Positions 34,481-46,562 of a stretch of 64,000 bases of DNA are shown piece by piece. Each line of letters starts with the position of its first letter. Positions within the stretch are counted from its first letter, which is position 1. A program made the position numbers and the translations under genes. The DNA comes from Notospermus geniculatus (taxonomy: Eukaryota > Nemertea > Pilidiophora > Heteronemertea > Lineidae): NCBI GenBank assembly GCA_002633025.1, contig NMRB01000664.1:202377-266376 (forward strand), given 5' to 3'. The notes under the pieces are model-generated. The model had not been told where the DNA came from and searched no databases. It was given only the letters and a program-made list of their open reading frames with translations.

Positions 34481-34754
34481 AGTCAGAACTCTAACAGCTG
34501 GGCCCAGACTATATGACAAACTGCGTCCACATCCAAAGGTAATGCACTATAAGAAAACCCCTGAAGCGGTCCACATTACTCTCTTTTTTTCAGAAATGTT
34601 TTGAGAGTGCAATTCAATTTTTCTAAAAGATACCGCGTTTGTACAAATTTCCCTATGGTATCTTCATTTCCACTTTCTCAGGATTCACCATTGCAGGTTT
34701 TGAGGTACCACAGACATGTCAGGATGTAAATGCCATTTTCCTTCTCTTTTCTAG

Positions 34755-34845
34755 GATTATGGAACTTCTGGGATAGCAACAAAAATGGGCTGCAAATATA
34801 TGCAGTGCTAAAAGACAATCTGGTGAGATTGGAGGCATATAAATG
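34755..34845 (+). CDS. Candidate internal exon, + strand
   Basis: The acceptor TTTCCTTCTCTTTTCTAG is very strong. Two donors follow: CTG|GTGAGA at 34822 and ATG|GTGAGT at 34845. One frame is open across both, reading LWNFWDSNKNGLQIYAVLKD then NLVRLEAYK. The exon starts with two bases of a split codon, so it needs a phase-1 intron before it. No family is recognised. Confidence 0.35.
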
Positions 34846-34979
34846 GTGAGTGTATAATGTTGCGTATTGTTCACAAGTTGTTTATTTATTTGGCAGAAAA
34901 GTATCAGGGTTCCAATGTTGTAGAGTACCATGTTAGTAGACCCTTCAATAACGGCATAAAGGGACCCAGTCGCCCCACA

Positions 34980-35545
34980 AACAAATGAAATGGTCCAGGG
35001 ACCATGTGCTCACCTGTGTGCCATATGGGCATTGCTTCGGTTTACATCCAGTTTTCAAGATGGCTGACTGGCGGCTATATTCGAAGTCCAATGTAGCCAA
35101 ATTTCCTGAATGCACTGACGATTCCGAGATGTATACTCTTTCAAAACATTCTAGCAAAAGCAGTTTTGAGATATGGGTCAACGGCCATTTTCCAAGATGG
35201 CTGTCTTGCGGCTGCATATGAAGTCTGTTCGGGCCAAAATTTGTTGTACATTTTGAGGATACCTCGATACATCATCACACACTCCAGGTCAAATAGCCAC
35301 GAAACGTGCCACCCAACGAAGACATTTCGAACTTTGACCTCCGCGACCTTGAGAAGTAGGTCAAATAAAAAATCCTGGATGATATGATCATCAGATGCAC
35401 CTACGATAAAAAGTTGGTGAGGATCAGAACAACGGTTAAGGGCGAAATAGCACTTTAAAGGTTTGCGGTTTTGCCCCCCNCAACTTTGTTGTCAGGTCCA
35501 ACGGCTACGAAACGTGCCCTGCTAACGGAAGACGACGGATGGTGA
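34980..35545 (+). mobile_element. Helitron-like dispersed repeat copy
   Basis: It starts AAATGAAATGGTCCAGGGAC, carries the half-site block at 35335 and the GGCTACGAAACGTGCCCTGC block, with one N at 35480. Confidence 0.55.
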
Positions 35546-36804
35546 CCAGGGGGAATATCCGGGGGAAATGTCGGGGGCAAAAGTCCGGGGGGATCCTAGA
35601 ACCTCGCTGTGTGCTGAATGATGACGTCAACCACTATTCTAGAACATCATTCCCATTCCCAGCCAGTCACCGATAGGCTTGTCACGATTCGATATCCAAC
35701 AAGATTCCCCGAAACTGGTGAAAACTTCGTACATGTTCAATGTCCCCGCTATCGTTATTTGTGGAAATGATAGCCCATACTCAGCCAGTCTGCAGTCTCC
35801 TCTTCTGTGTTTTCATCGACAAACATACTGGCTGATCAGCTGCATTTTTTTTCGCGAAGGGATTTGCGACACACCGATGTGTAATGATAGCTCTAATAGG
35901 AGCCCTCTGGTGCAGCAGCACAACAGGTTTCTTGCCAAACCAGACCATACAATACATATAATAATGTCTTTTGGTACAACACCAGACAGGTCTAGTACGG
36001 ATAGTCCACAGGCTTATGTAACTTTGTGGCCATTTTTGGAACAGTCTGGGAAAAAGTGATTTTCTTGTGGCAAATTTCATGTAGATTCAGAAAAACATTG
36101 TTGCCAATATTTTAATCTGCGCTTTTTGGCCGCCATCTTGGATTTCAAGATGGCCGCCATTCTCTACATTTATCTGCTCATAACTCAAAAACTATTGACA
36201 TTATGAAGATGATTTTGATGGCTATACCCAGGTTTTGGGGTCGAGGAATCTGATGGTAACGGTAAAAAATTCGAAAAATGGCGACCATCTTGGATTTCAA
36301 GATGGCCACCATTCTCGACCTTTATCTGCTAATAACCCAAAAACCTAATTAGTGTGTCAGCTGTAAAACAAACACTTTCTAAAGGAACAAATACATATCA
36401 GTCTACATCTCTTTACATCTACACTATTGATTCACTTCAATACTGAAGTCTTTGATATGCTTCTTCTCATTTATTGCCCACAGTTCTGTTTGATGGGTGT
36501 AATCAAAGCACATTAACTATTGGTTTATGTCTGAAGTACCTCGGGCAAAAACGCGGAATCAGCTTTTCTTTTGTAGGGAGCCTCCTTGGACTAATTCATC
36601 CCACCTAATACCCTCCAGTTATGAACTCTATTTACCAGTAATAAATCAATGACTCAAAGATATCGTTTTCAGTAAAAATACAAAATTATCCAAGATATTC
36701 TTTAAAGTAAAAGTAAACAAAATTGTGAAAAATCAATTGTGTGCAAAAAACATGTAGTCCAACATCAGACGTTTGTTTATTAGCTAACATGATATTAGTG
36801 TGGT
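35546..36804. other. Transposon-like region, not resolved
   Basis: Frames on both strands (35679-36059 plus, 35781-36080 minus) suggest a decayed coding element. Then GGCCGCCATCTTGGATTTCA, a palindromic block, recurs twice about 165 bases apart (36129 and 36284). I cannot name the family. Confidence 0.4.
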
Positions 36805-36841
36805 TCGCAAATCTGACGAAACACGAAGTACGAAATACGAA
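36805..36841. mobile_element. Fragment of the 59719 element at a gap edge
   Basis: It contains AATCTGACGAAACACGAAGT followed by ACGAAATACGAA, as in 59738-59770. Confidence 0.65.
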
Positions 36842-37653
36842 NNNNNNNNNNNNNNNNNNNNNNNNNNNNNNNNNNNNNNNNNNNNNNNNNNNNNNNNNNN
36901 NNNNNNNNNNNNNNNNNNNNNNNNNNNNNNNNNNNNNNNNNNNNNNNNNNNNNNNNNNNNNNNNNNNNNNNNNNNNNNNNNNNNNNNNNNNNNNNNNNNN
37001 NNNNNNNNNNNNNNNNNNNNNNNNNNNNNNNNNNNNNNNNNNNNNNNNNNNNNNNNNNNNNNNNNNNNNNNNNNNNNNNNNNNNNNNNNNNNNNNNNNNN
37101 NNNNNNNNNNNNNNNNNNNNNNNNNNNNNNNNNNNNNNNNNNNNNNNNNNNNNNNNNNNNNNNNNNNNNNNNNNNNNNNNNNNNNNNNNNNNNNNNNNNN
37201 NNNNNNNNNNNNNNNNNNNNNNNNNNNNNNNNNNNNNNNNNNNNNNNNNNNNNNNNNNNNNNNNNNNNNNNNNNNNNNNNNNNNNNNNNNNNNNNNNNNN
37301 NNNNNNNNNNNNNNNNNNNNNNNNNNNNNNNNNNNNNNNNNNNNNNNNNNNNNNNNNNNNNNNNNNNNNNNNNNNNNNNNNNNNNNNNNNNNNNNNNNNN
37401 NNNNNNNNNNNNNNNNNNNNNNNNNNNNNNNNNNNNNNNNNNNNNNNNNNNNNNNNNNNNNNNNNNNNNNNNNNNNNNNNNNNNNNNNNNNNNNNNNNNN
37501 NNNNNNNNNNNNNNNNNNNNNNNNNNNNNNNNNNNNNNNNNNNNNNNNNNNNNNNNNNNNNNNNNNNNNNNNNNNNNNNNNNNNNNNNNNNNNNNNNNNN
37601 NNNNNNNNNNNNNNNNNNNNNNNNNNNNNNNNNNNNNNNNNNNNNNNNNNNNN
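36842..37653. other. Assembly gap, 812 Ns
   Basis: The left flank (36810-36841) matches the end of the element at 59719-60128, and the right flank starts with a run of 16 or so Cs. The gap therefore probably contains at least one such element and low-complexity DNA. Confidence 1.
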
Positions 37654-37994
37654 CCCCCCCCCCCCCCCAACACAGTGGTATTTCCGAAGCTGTTCAAATA
37701 GCATTTCTGAAGTAGACGCCAATGTTTCAAACCCAGTTGTTCTATTTACCATGAATTGGATCGAATACTATCTTCTCCAGTATGATGCAAGGGAAAGTTG
37801 ATGATGAGAATCCTTCAAATTATTTGCGAAACAAATGACATAGTAGTATAATTGTACAAGTCATGTGATTCCGATGACTTTTGATGGACTCCATAAGCAC
37901 TTTTTTAGAATATCCTAATCAATTTGCACATTTCAAAGACTGCATCAGTTGGCACCAATTCACATGTTTGACCTACATGCATGAAGGGGTCAAT

Positions 37995-38143
37995 TGCTGG
38001 TATTCATAAAAGGTAGCAAATGCATTTTCTTGACGTTTTACAGTACATTTACATTGGACATTCCAATGGACATACATTGGACATTGGACATTGCTGTGGA
38101 AATCGTAAGTAAAAGCATTTGCTAACTTTTATGAATACTAGCC
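37995..38143. mobile_element. Short palindromic element, GCTGGTATTCATAAAAG end
   Basis: Inverted ends enclose GCAAATGC arms. The loop contains a small direct repetition of ACATTGGACATT. Confidence 0.7.
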
Positions 38144-38851
38144 ATTTTGTCCGCGGGATGGATTTGTAATGAAGGCATTTTCAACCTCTCAAAAAAAATT
38201 CTATATCATATTTTGTACTTTATTTCCTATTTCTTATTTCATATTGTCAAAAAAAGGCAGGGTAACTCTTTGAGCTGAAACACTATCTAAAAGAGATAAT
38301 ATCAGGGAGCATTGATGGTGAACAGCAAAAAGATGGGAATTTGAAGGAGATCACACTCAAGTTGAAAATGAAGAACTGGCCTTTCAATAGCAGTCTTGTA
38401 CATGACAGCCAATCAAGTAACATTAGAGGCAAAGGAGATGATGTGGGAAAGTAGTAAACCAATTTAATATGGTCATGATGTACGATGAAAGTAGATCAAT
38501 TTGAGTATCTGAGGAACAAGACTCAAGTCAAGTGATAGAGCAGATTTTCTGAGTGTTGAAGGATAGTCTGTCTGAGGCCAGACACCATCCATGTCATTAA
38601 CGAGTGCAGCAACTTTCATCTCAAATGCACATCTTATCGATTTTAATTAAAAAAGGCAAGATGCTAGACATTGATCTGTTCCACTCTAAAAGGTCCTTTG
38701 TTAACAAGTCCATTAAGGAGACTGGCTTGAACTGGCTGAACTGGGATGAGAAGCAATGAACCGCATTCCCAAATCGCAGCTCTCGGCATTGCAATGCAGT
38801 TAAATGACGTGTGGCAAACCGTTTGGTTTTTAAGATGGCGTCATGTTTAAC
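38144..38851. other. No gene recognised
   Basis: AT-rich, no repeats matched elsewhere in the window. Confidence 0.5.
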
Positions 38852-39286
38852 CATAAAGGAATCGATCATAAAGGTTCAACTTTCAAATTCAGCATTTTAT
38901 AAATGTGGACAGTATCCATTTAAACGCAACCAATTTTCGGTCTGACTCGTTCGTGTGATAGTCAAGATCCTGCTGCATATTTAGTGCAAATTTTGTTGAA
39001 TTCTGACGAGTTGATCTTATGATATAATAGTACTGAATTATGACGAGAACCCAACGAACGATGATATGGGTCATCTGAGTGTACATTTGAATAGGCTTAC
39101 GTACATTTGCACACAGAATACCAATGACGCTGAGTACCCCACCACCACAAAAACGTTGGCGGTCCTGCCTTTTATGTAAAGACAAATTTCAGGGAATGAG
39201 AGACATCTGGCGGCAACGCATAAAGTGTATTGCTCACTTAATACTACATCATTCGCAGTTAAACCTTTATGTTTGATTCCTTTAGA
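38852..39286 (-). mobile_element. CATAAAGG family copy with 7-bp duplication GTTTAAC
   Basis: GTTTAAC is present at 38845-38851 and 39287-39293, directly outside the terminal repeats. The interior is shorter than in the 24817 copy and in opposite orientation. The right terminus is slightly altered (CCTTTAGA). Confidence 0.8.
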
Positions 39287-39734
39287 GTTTAACTTACAAA
39301 AAGATAGCTAGATTTCACAGGCATTGCATCATTTTAAAACATTTACAGTATTCATTCTGCAACAAACCACATCAGTATTCCCTTATCTAATAAATTATGC
39401 ACCATGAGAATCATCATATCCTCCATTAGAAATAGTAATAATGGGTACAACATAACCTCAGGGACATACTAACAACAACCAAGTATCGCATAATGCGGCA
39501 CGCTGGGATGTTTGATACAGTGAAATAGAAATAAACTATTGAGTATTTGCCCAAAACTGATATAATGCATGTACATGTATATGTCTGTTTTGGGCAAACA
39601 GTTTCACAGCATCAACAATGTTTAGAGCCAGAGGATATGATCCGCAATTCACTTTCAATGATTGCCATACGACAACTGAAGGGCTGGGGGTTAATTCCAC
39701 AGCCTGCTTGATATACTTTGTCCTCACTTCTAGG

Positions 39735-39853
39735 CTGCAATCACATAGAGCTACACGCTACACTGACACGCCGGTTAACAATGGCTTCACGGTCGCGAGC
39801 CCTTTGTGAAGCCACTGTTAACCGGTGTAGCGTGTAGCTCTATGTGGTTGCAG
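39735..39853. repeat. Near-perfect 119-bp hairpin
   Basis: Arms of about 50 bases match with very few differences (CTGCAATCACATAGAGCTAC at the left edge); the loop is centred near 39794. It could be a young palindromic transposon or, less likely, a structured RNA gene. Confidence 0.8.
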
Positions 39854-39912
39854 TCCAGAGTATGCAGACCAAACCTCCACTGGATGCACATAAGATCATT
39901 GTACATGTATAT

Positions 39913-40048
39913 TAGGGAGGTTGAGATCAGCGACTTATTACGGATCCTTATACGGATAGAATACTGTACAACGAGGACAAATTTTGTGTACATTTCGATC
40001 CGCATACGTATAAGGATCCGTGATAAGTCACTGATCTCAACCTCCCTA
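39913..40048. mobile_element. Short palindromic element, TAGGGAG ends
   Basis: Ends TAGGGAGGTTGAGATCAG and its complement enclose GGATCCTTATACG arms. It shares terminal bases with 57374-57525. The duplication is at most AT. Confidence 0.75.
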
Positions 40049-40341
40049 ATGTGTATTGTTGAGAACCAATCGTAGCAAGCTGTCATTTCGGGCAGGTGAT
40101 GAGGATAAAGTATATCAAAAATTCTCAAATATCTACACAGGTCAGAAGACCTCAAAGATCTGCTTCTTTCAGCTGCAAGTGATGCATGGTGATGTCACTC
40201 ACTGACAATACAGGTGCATGTGTTTCAAACGCTGTGTACATTACAAACTGTGCTGAAGGCTCGTTCTTGGCAGGACATTATGACCTGCCAGGGTGGGGCT
40301 CTCTATTTATCTGCTTCATTATTACGGATTGTACATTGTAG

Positions 40342-40905
40342 CATAAAGGAATCAAACATAAAGGTTTATTAATAACTGCGAACGATGAAGTAACTGAGGG
40401 ATACACTTTATGTGTTGCCACCAGATGTCTCTCACTACTTGAATTTTGGCTTTACGTAATAGCAAAAATTTATAAGGTCGGCTCGCTTCTTATGAATTTT
40501 GGGTAAAAAGGTAGGCGCTTCATTTCAACTTTTTTTATGGTAGTCATAGTGGGGTACATGAATCTGTGAAGTTGATGCCTTGAATTCCACTTCTGAGGAT
40601 AACAGAGCTATCTGCAGCACAATTAGTTTTCCATGTGCAAATGTACGTTGCCTATCAAATATAGACTCTAGGCTACAGAGATGACCCTGCGCGCTCATCG
40701 TTCGTGGGGTTCTCATTAATTCAGTCCTTTGTATCATAAGATCAACTAGTCGAAATTCAACAAAATTTGCAGTAAACATGCAGAAGGGTCTTGCCTATCA
40801 TATGGAAGAGTCAGAATGCAAATCTATTGAGGTTTAAAGGGATACTGTCCACATTTATAAAATGCTAAATTTGTAAGTTGAACTTTTACGTTTGATTCCT
40901 TTATG
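40342..40905 (+). mobile_element. CATAAAGG family, full-length copy
   Basis: It has 564 bp with both terminal repeats. Flanks ATTGTAG (left) and ATTGTAT (right) are an approximate 7-bp duplication with one mismatch. A 30-40 base segment near 40463-40510 is specific to this copy. Confidence 0.8.
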
Positions 40906-41614
40906 ATTGTATGTGACATTGAAGGACGTGCAAGCCCTATTGAGGTCCTTGATTTTTTGACAATCTAAATGCACATAAAGACAACTACATGTAATAAAGG
41001 CACCAATCCAAAACAAATATTTCATAATTACATTTTTGTGAATATAAATTCACCGACGGTTTTCAAAATACATGAGATTTAATAGAAAAACATTTAATAC
41101 TGTATGACAACTCGCATAACTGCAACTGGGAGTAACTTAAAATTTAAACCCACACACAACACACTTTTATATGCCACATCCACATACAGTACACCACCCT
41201 AGCATACTAGTATACACAGTACTGCCTCGCATTATATAGGTCTAAACTGTATTGACATCGGATTTGAAGCCTACACATGCAGTGCTTTATATTATTCCAG
41301 AGCAGCATGCTTTCAACACTATCAACAAACCAGTCTGACTGAGACTTTCCAACTTTTGTCTCATTTTCAATAATAAAGTACCCTGGATCATTGAACAGGA
41401 AAAGCCTATACTGTCCTGGGAAGAAAACACTCTCGGCATGAATATGATAGTATCAGCATTGTTAAAGGAGGAATAGATGTTCAATACGTATTGACATTTT
41501 AAGGAAAAACCATGCTGATTTTGCATGTGGAAGAACCGTTGACATAATACGGTATAAAGTGTGAACCGGGCCTGATTTGAGGATAATGCACTTAATATGG
41601 ATATATCACAAACA
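40906..41614. other. No gene recognised
   Basis: AT-rich with a run of ACAC-containing words near 41150-41220. Confidence 0.5.
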
Positions 41615-41940
41615 GCCTTTACATAAGCAAGCTGCCTAATAGAGATTAGGCATTATCTCATCCCAGAATGTCTGTCATGCTAATAGGCAAAGTCCCCTGG
41701 GCCTTTCGCCCAATCTTTGCATAAGGGCCTGTTTCATAAAGTCACTTTAAGCTAATGGTACCATTAACTTCAATGCATTTTCCATTTGATTAAAGGTACC
41801 ATTAGCTTAAAGTGACTTTTTGAAAAAGGCCCCTGCCTAAGGCATTGCCTGAGGAACATTAGGCTAAATGCCTAACGTGATAGACATTCTGGGATGGGAT
41901 AATGCCTAACCTATATAAGGCAGCTTGCCTATGCAAAGGC
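41615..41940. mobile_element. Inverted-repeat element hosting a nested palindrome
   Basis: Outer arms GCCTTTACATAAGCAAGCTG and its complement continue for about 60 bases through ATGTCT / AGACAT. The middle (41725-41832) is a separate palindrome. Confidence 0.75.
41725..41832. mobile_element. Nested palindrome, GGGCCTGTTTCATAAAG ends
   Basis: Arms contain GTCACTTTAAGCTAATGGTA and its complement. The ends resemble those at 30486 and 63570. Confidence 0.75.
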
Positions 41941-42446
41941 GTTCAGTGATGGAGGTGTTTATGATGCAATTATCAGTCAAAAGATCATAGACGATCATCA
42001 TTAAATCAGGTTTTTAATTTGAATTTTCCTACTTAGGTAGATTTGCCTCAGGCATGTTCATGCTGGACTTAGTCTAGCATAGAATAGGTTTGACATGATT
42101 CTGACATTAAGTTATCATCGCTGAAAGATCCATCCGCAAGTGTTTTTCCTAGTTGCTGTTGACACAGACTTCATATAGGAAATCGAAAAATCCATCTGAT
42201 TCCAATCATAGCTAAATGATGGTGACACCATTCGATTAGAAATGAGAAACCACTTATGCTCGATGCATATGCCAACATCAACGAATGTTCAATGTGTATT
42301 GATATCAGTGCACTCATCTGCAGACTGTGCATCGTCTGAGACACACCCGGCAATCGTTAATGGTTGCCTATCTCAATGGAGATTCACATGAACAAGGCCT
42401 GAAGTACATCAAGAGTATGTGTCTGAGTTACAGCTACATGGACAAT

Positions 42447-42565
42447 GGCTGGTATTCACGAAAGTTGGCAAATGCTCTTACTGAAGATTTGCACAGCAGT
42501 GTCCAATGTAAATGTACTACAAAATTTAAAGTAAAAGCATTTGCTAGCTTTTATAAATATCAGCC
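42447..42565. mobile_element. Short palindromic element, GGCTGGTATTCACGAAAG end
   Basis: Inverted arms contain GCAAATGC and GCATTTGC. It lies head to tail with the next palindrome, separated by only three bases. Confidence 0.75.
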
Positions 42566-42568
42566 AAT

Positions 42569-42686
42569 GGGTCATATGAATAAACCCTAGTAAATGCTTT
42601 TACTTGAATTTTGCAATATAAATGCACTAGGCAATGCTCTACAAATCTGAAGTAAAATCATTTGCTAGTCTTTATTCATATGACCC
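42569..42686. mobile_element. Short palindromic element, GGGTCATATGAATAAA end
   Basis: Both ends are inverted copies of GGGTCATATGAATAAA. Internal sequence matches 31363-31477 closely. Confidence 0.8.
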
Positions 42687-44057
42687 ATTGTGCTCACCTG
42701 GTATTGCCAGCAGAAATATTGACATGACAAATGGCAGGGGTGTTACATTAAATGTACAAATTGTGTACATGACATTGTTGTAATTTTTTCAAAAGTCTGC
42801 ATCTCCAAATGTGTCTTATACATGTACATATATCACTTCACATTCTGCCTCAGCTGACTGTTGGTAGGCTAGCATACAAGTTCGCAGATGAACAGAGTCA
42901 CTGAATTTATCAAATATAATAGTTTCCTTGACGGAAAGGAAATGACTTTTTTTTTTTTTATCAAAAAATCCTACTCACGATGCCAATCATGCCAATTTCA
43001 ATATCACGTAAAAAAGCCACCATTCTCCTATACCAACTGGCTCCGTCCACGGCATGCCACACAATTCCCATTTAGAGCGTGAGATTTATACAGATTGTGT
43101 CTGTTCAACATAGTAGATGTACGTACATAAAGCAAGCATGAAATGAGTCAAGTTAAAAGTATGCATCACCAGCCATCCAGACATCATGCAGCAGATCAAC
43201 AGCTGTGTCAGTACTACATCACTACGCAGCACGAATACCCAACATAGTAGTTATTTCAATTTGGGCCTTCAACTTTGTTCAGACGACATTTTCATGATAC
43301 TCAAGTGGATTATAGTGCATTTCCATTTATAACTGCCAATGTAGGATTAGAAGTAGTGTCTCCGGGTTTGTATACTGACCTCGTTATACCCTTCACTTTC
43401 AGTTTCATCGTATATGGATCCCTGCACAGACAAATGTCAAAATCAACGCTTCACACACTGAATGACCTTCACACTGACGGACACACGGACACCACTTAAA
43501 ACACATATGACTAGCTCAGCTAACCATAGCTCGATTTACCTCACTTCAGGGAAATTCATAATGATCATATATTTTTGTCCTATTTTGAAATTACGCACCA
43601 AGTCAGGAGACTGGCACCAACTTCAAACTACTGAAGCTACATGTACTTGGCAGGACACTCACCTTCCCGACATCACTTCACTCATGACCAGGTGAAGATA
43701 TAGATATCAAGACTAGTTTGCCACTTTCTCTAACTTCCATGCGAGTAATAGCAATTTTCTCAATGACGTATTGAAAGTGCGGGCAATTTTATAACAGATT
43801 CCATTTGAACTCAGCAAACCAGAAGCACACAGTGCCTTTTGCTGAGCCTATGTATAGATTTTATTGATTGACTCGCATTGGCAACGGATATGAGACAAGA
43901 TGAGAGCTAACGATAATCAAGAGGTGAGAACTAATCACGGTAATTAATATACTCAACGAAAACTGGTGAATGAACCATTTATAGTCCGAGTTCACGAAGG
44001 GCAAAATATCACGACATACATACCAGTGCTGTGGTCATCATTATTTTTTCTCACCTG
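42687..44057. other. No gene recognised
   Basis: A minus-strand stretch 42977-43064 opens after a stop with MGIVWHAVDGASWYRRMVAF and has a GTGAGT donor, but nothing joins it. The rest is unremarkable. Confidence 0.4.
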
Positions 44058-44429
44058 GGGGCAAGTCCACGATCAAACTCGTGATATTTTTTTACTTGTT
44101 CAGTGTGGTCTCTGCAAATCGTGGCACCAAAGGACCATTTAGTACCCTGCATCATGTCAGGCTCGTGCCCTTCTATGCCCCTGGTATGAATTAAGTTCGT
44201 TCTGATTCATAATTAGTGCACTGTTTGCTAATTAGTTGCGTCACGGACGTGACCTGTGTGATGTCACGTCCATGACGCAACTAATAGCAAACAGTGCATA
44301 CCAGGGGCATAGAAGGACAAGAGCCGGACACGATGCAGGGTATTACATCTTTCTGTGAGTCCAAAATTTGCAGAAACAGCACTCAGAATAAGTGAAAGAA
44401 TATCACGTTCGAGACTGTGGACTTGCCCC
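44058..44429. mobile_element. Large palindromic element, GGGGCAAGTCCAC ends
   Basis: The two ends are inverted (GGGGCAAGTCCAC / GTGGACTTGCCCC), and the centre (44217-44303) is a second near-perfect palindrome containing GTTGCGTCA and TGACGCAAC. No target duplication is visible. Confidence 0.75.
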
Positions 44430-44870
44430 TAGAACAACACAAGTTGTTATATTTTCCTTGCATTCAAAGTTGAGGGCCAATAGTTCATTCTAATCATCAA
44501 CCTGTGACGTTCAGCCAATGCCACACTTGCAAAATTTCCCCACAAGATATAAATTGACAAAGCAGTTAACCATTATGTGGTCATTCAAACTGTATGTTAA
44601 GTCAAATGAGCCAGAAAATGGGGATCAAAGGAGGTACCTTACCTGACTTTTTGAGGTTGACGGTTGCTATACGATACTCAATTTCGAATTACCCCACTGC
44701 TTTTAGTCCTCCATTGTTACGGAAAAAGACGATGTCAAACTTAAGACCTGTCGACACCATCAACATGATTTTCAACATTTCCGAAACATAAGTGTTTTGG
44801 AAATGATGCAGCTTCTTTCGGAGTTGGTCTACATTATCAAAACATGTTTTCAATTTGTTTTACAAAACTT

Positions 44871-45275
44871 AAGGCCTGTCTACACCATCATCATTTCCAA
44901 AACATTCAAAAAACATTTGAGTTGCAACAAATCTGCAACACCTTGTTTTGAGATTGTTGCACAGTGTGAACAGACTTGCAACAATTCAAAACATGTTTTG
45001 AAAATATTTTAGAAATGTTGCAGAAGAATGCACATGTCATTTCTAAAACATTTTCAAAACACCTGCCCACACTGTGCAACAATCCCAAAACAACGGTGTT
45101 GCAGATTTGTTGCAACTCAATGTTTTAGAGAATGTTTTGGAAATATTGACGGTAGGCCTGTCTACACCATCAACATTTCAAAAACACCCAGCTGCAACAT
45201 TAACAAAACACCATTGTTTTCGGTTTGTTGCAGAGTGTGGACTGGGTCTGCAACTTTTGCTAAAACAACTTGAAA
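44871..45275. repeat. Palindromic repeat rich in TGCAAC and AACATTT
   Basis: The body at 44890-45150 is inverted about a centre near 45010. GGCCTGTCTACACCATCA recurs at 44873 and 45153, so a second partial copy follows directly. A fragment also lies at 44740-44830. Confidence 0.65.
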
Positions 45276-46560
45276 CTAGAAATTGACTTGTGAGTCAATT
45301 TGAAGACCGCCTTTGAAAATTCACTGATGAATTTTGTAAATATGTTAGGGCAATGGAAACTGATGATATTGGGACTGAACATGCGTCATTTACAGTGTAG
45401 GCCTACATTTATGATGTAGATGTACATGGCTTTACAGTGCGATTGTGTGTTTCGCGGCAGCCAAGAGCAGGGGTTATTGTTTTCAAAGTTAGGCCTACTA
45501 AANAGGGGGGTCCCAATGGTTGCGTACAGGTGCGTACAGGGGGGGTGGGGGGGTCCAAAAATTCGGGAAATTGTGCGTATGTAATAAATGGATGACCCCT
45601 TAGAAAAAGCTAACCTCAGAATATGGGTTTACAAAATTTTGGAACTTTTTGCGTGAACTGAGCATAATATTGCACATTTTTCAAAGTATCAAAATCTTGA
45701 TAGTTTGAAAATATGCTTGACTTCTAACAGTTTACGCTTAAAGTTCCAAAACATCATACTTGTACGATACTTGTACGTTTTTAGGTGAGCTCTGTCCATT
45801 GATATCAAAATTTTGTGAAAAACAGGAAATTCTCAAATTATCGAAATTTTGAAAATCTCAAATATCTCAGCAACCACTCAACAGATTTTGATGAAACAAA
45901 GCCCGCAATCCTTAGAAAGTCCCACTCTATCATAACTGCAAAAAAATTCACAAAAAAGTCACATAATAAAAACCTTGATTTTTACGATTTACGATACATT
46001 TCCAAATCTCCAAAATTTTGATGCAAATATATGACCAAGAAGATGTACGTTCATGTGGAACAAACCGTGTTAAAATTGGCCCACTAGCATTTGAAGTATT
46101 CAAGGTACATGTAGTTGGTGTAGATAAATTTACTGTCCATGACCATACCTGCATGGTCAAACACACAAAAGGATAAGATCACGCACATATTCAGTATTGC
46201 AGCCAGCTGCGGCCACAGTATGTTGAATGGCAAGTAACAGACATTTACAGATTAGATTTTACTACACATTGCGCACCCTGGATCAGTCTGCACAAATGAT
46301 GATTGAATACTCTTTATCATATAAACACTGCATTGAATGCAACAAGGAGACGTTCTATAGGCCTATACCAATAAATCATTGGGAGATCTGCAACTCACTA
46401 CAATGTGTATTGCGTACATGTATGTGGTATTCCCATGCGATGAATTCGTACCCGAAGTACAGTCAAAAAGTAATGAAAAACTCCATGGACCATGAGTGTA
46501 AGTGTACAAGATGAAACATTTGTTCGTGGATGATTTTGACACAATCACACATGGAGAGGG
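45276..46560. other. No gene recognised
   Basis: It contains a G-run with one N (45503), an AAATTTTG-rich segment (45780-46020) with short stop-bounded frames, and a fragment of the CCATGGACCAT repeat near 46483. Confidence 0.5.
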
Positions 46561-46562
46561 TA

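Noticed and set aside
35679-36080. Overlapping 126- and 99-residue frames on opposite strands
   Set aside because: Neither shows a recognisable domain; the region looks like decayed transposon, but I could not decide strand or family.
36741-37801. Frames of over 300 residues on both strands
   Set aside because: They consist almost wholly of assembly-gap Ns.
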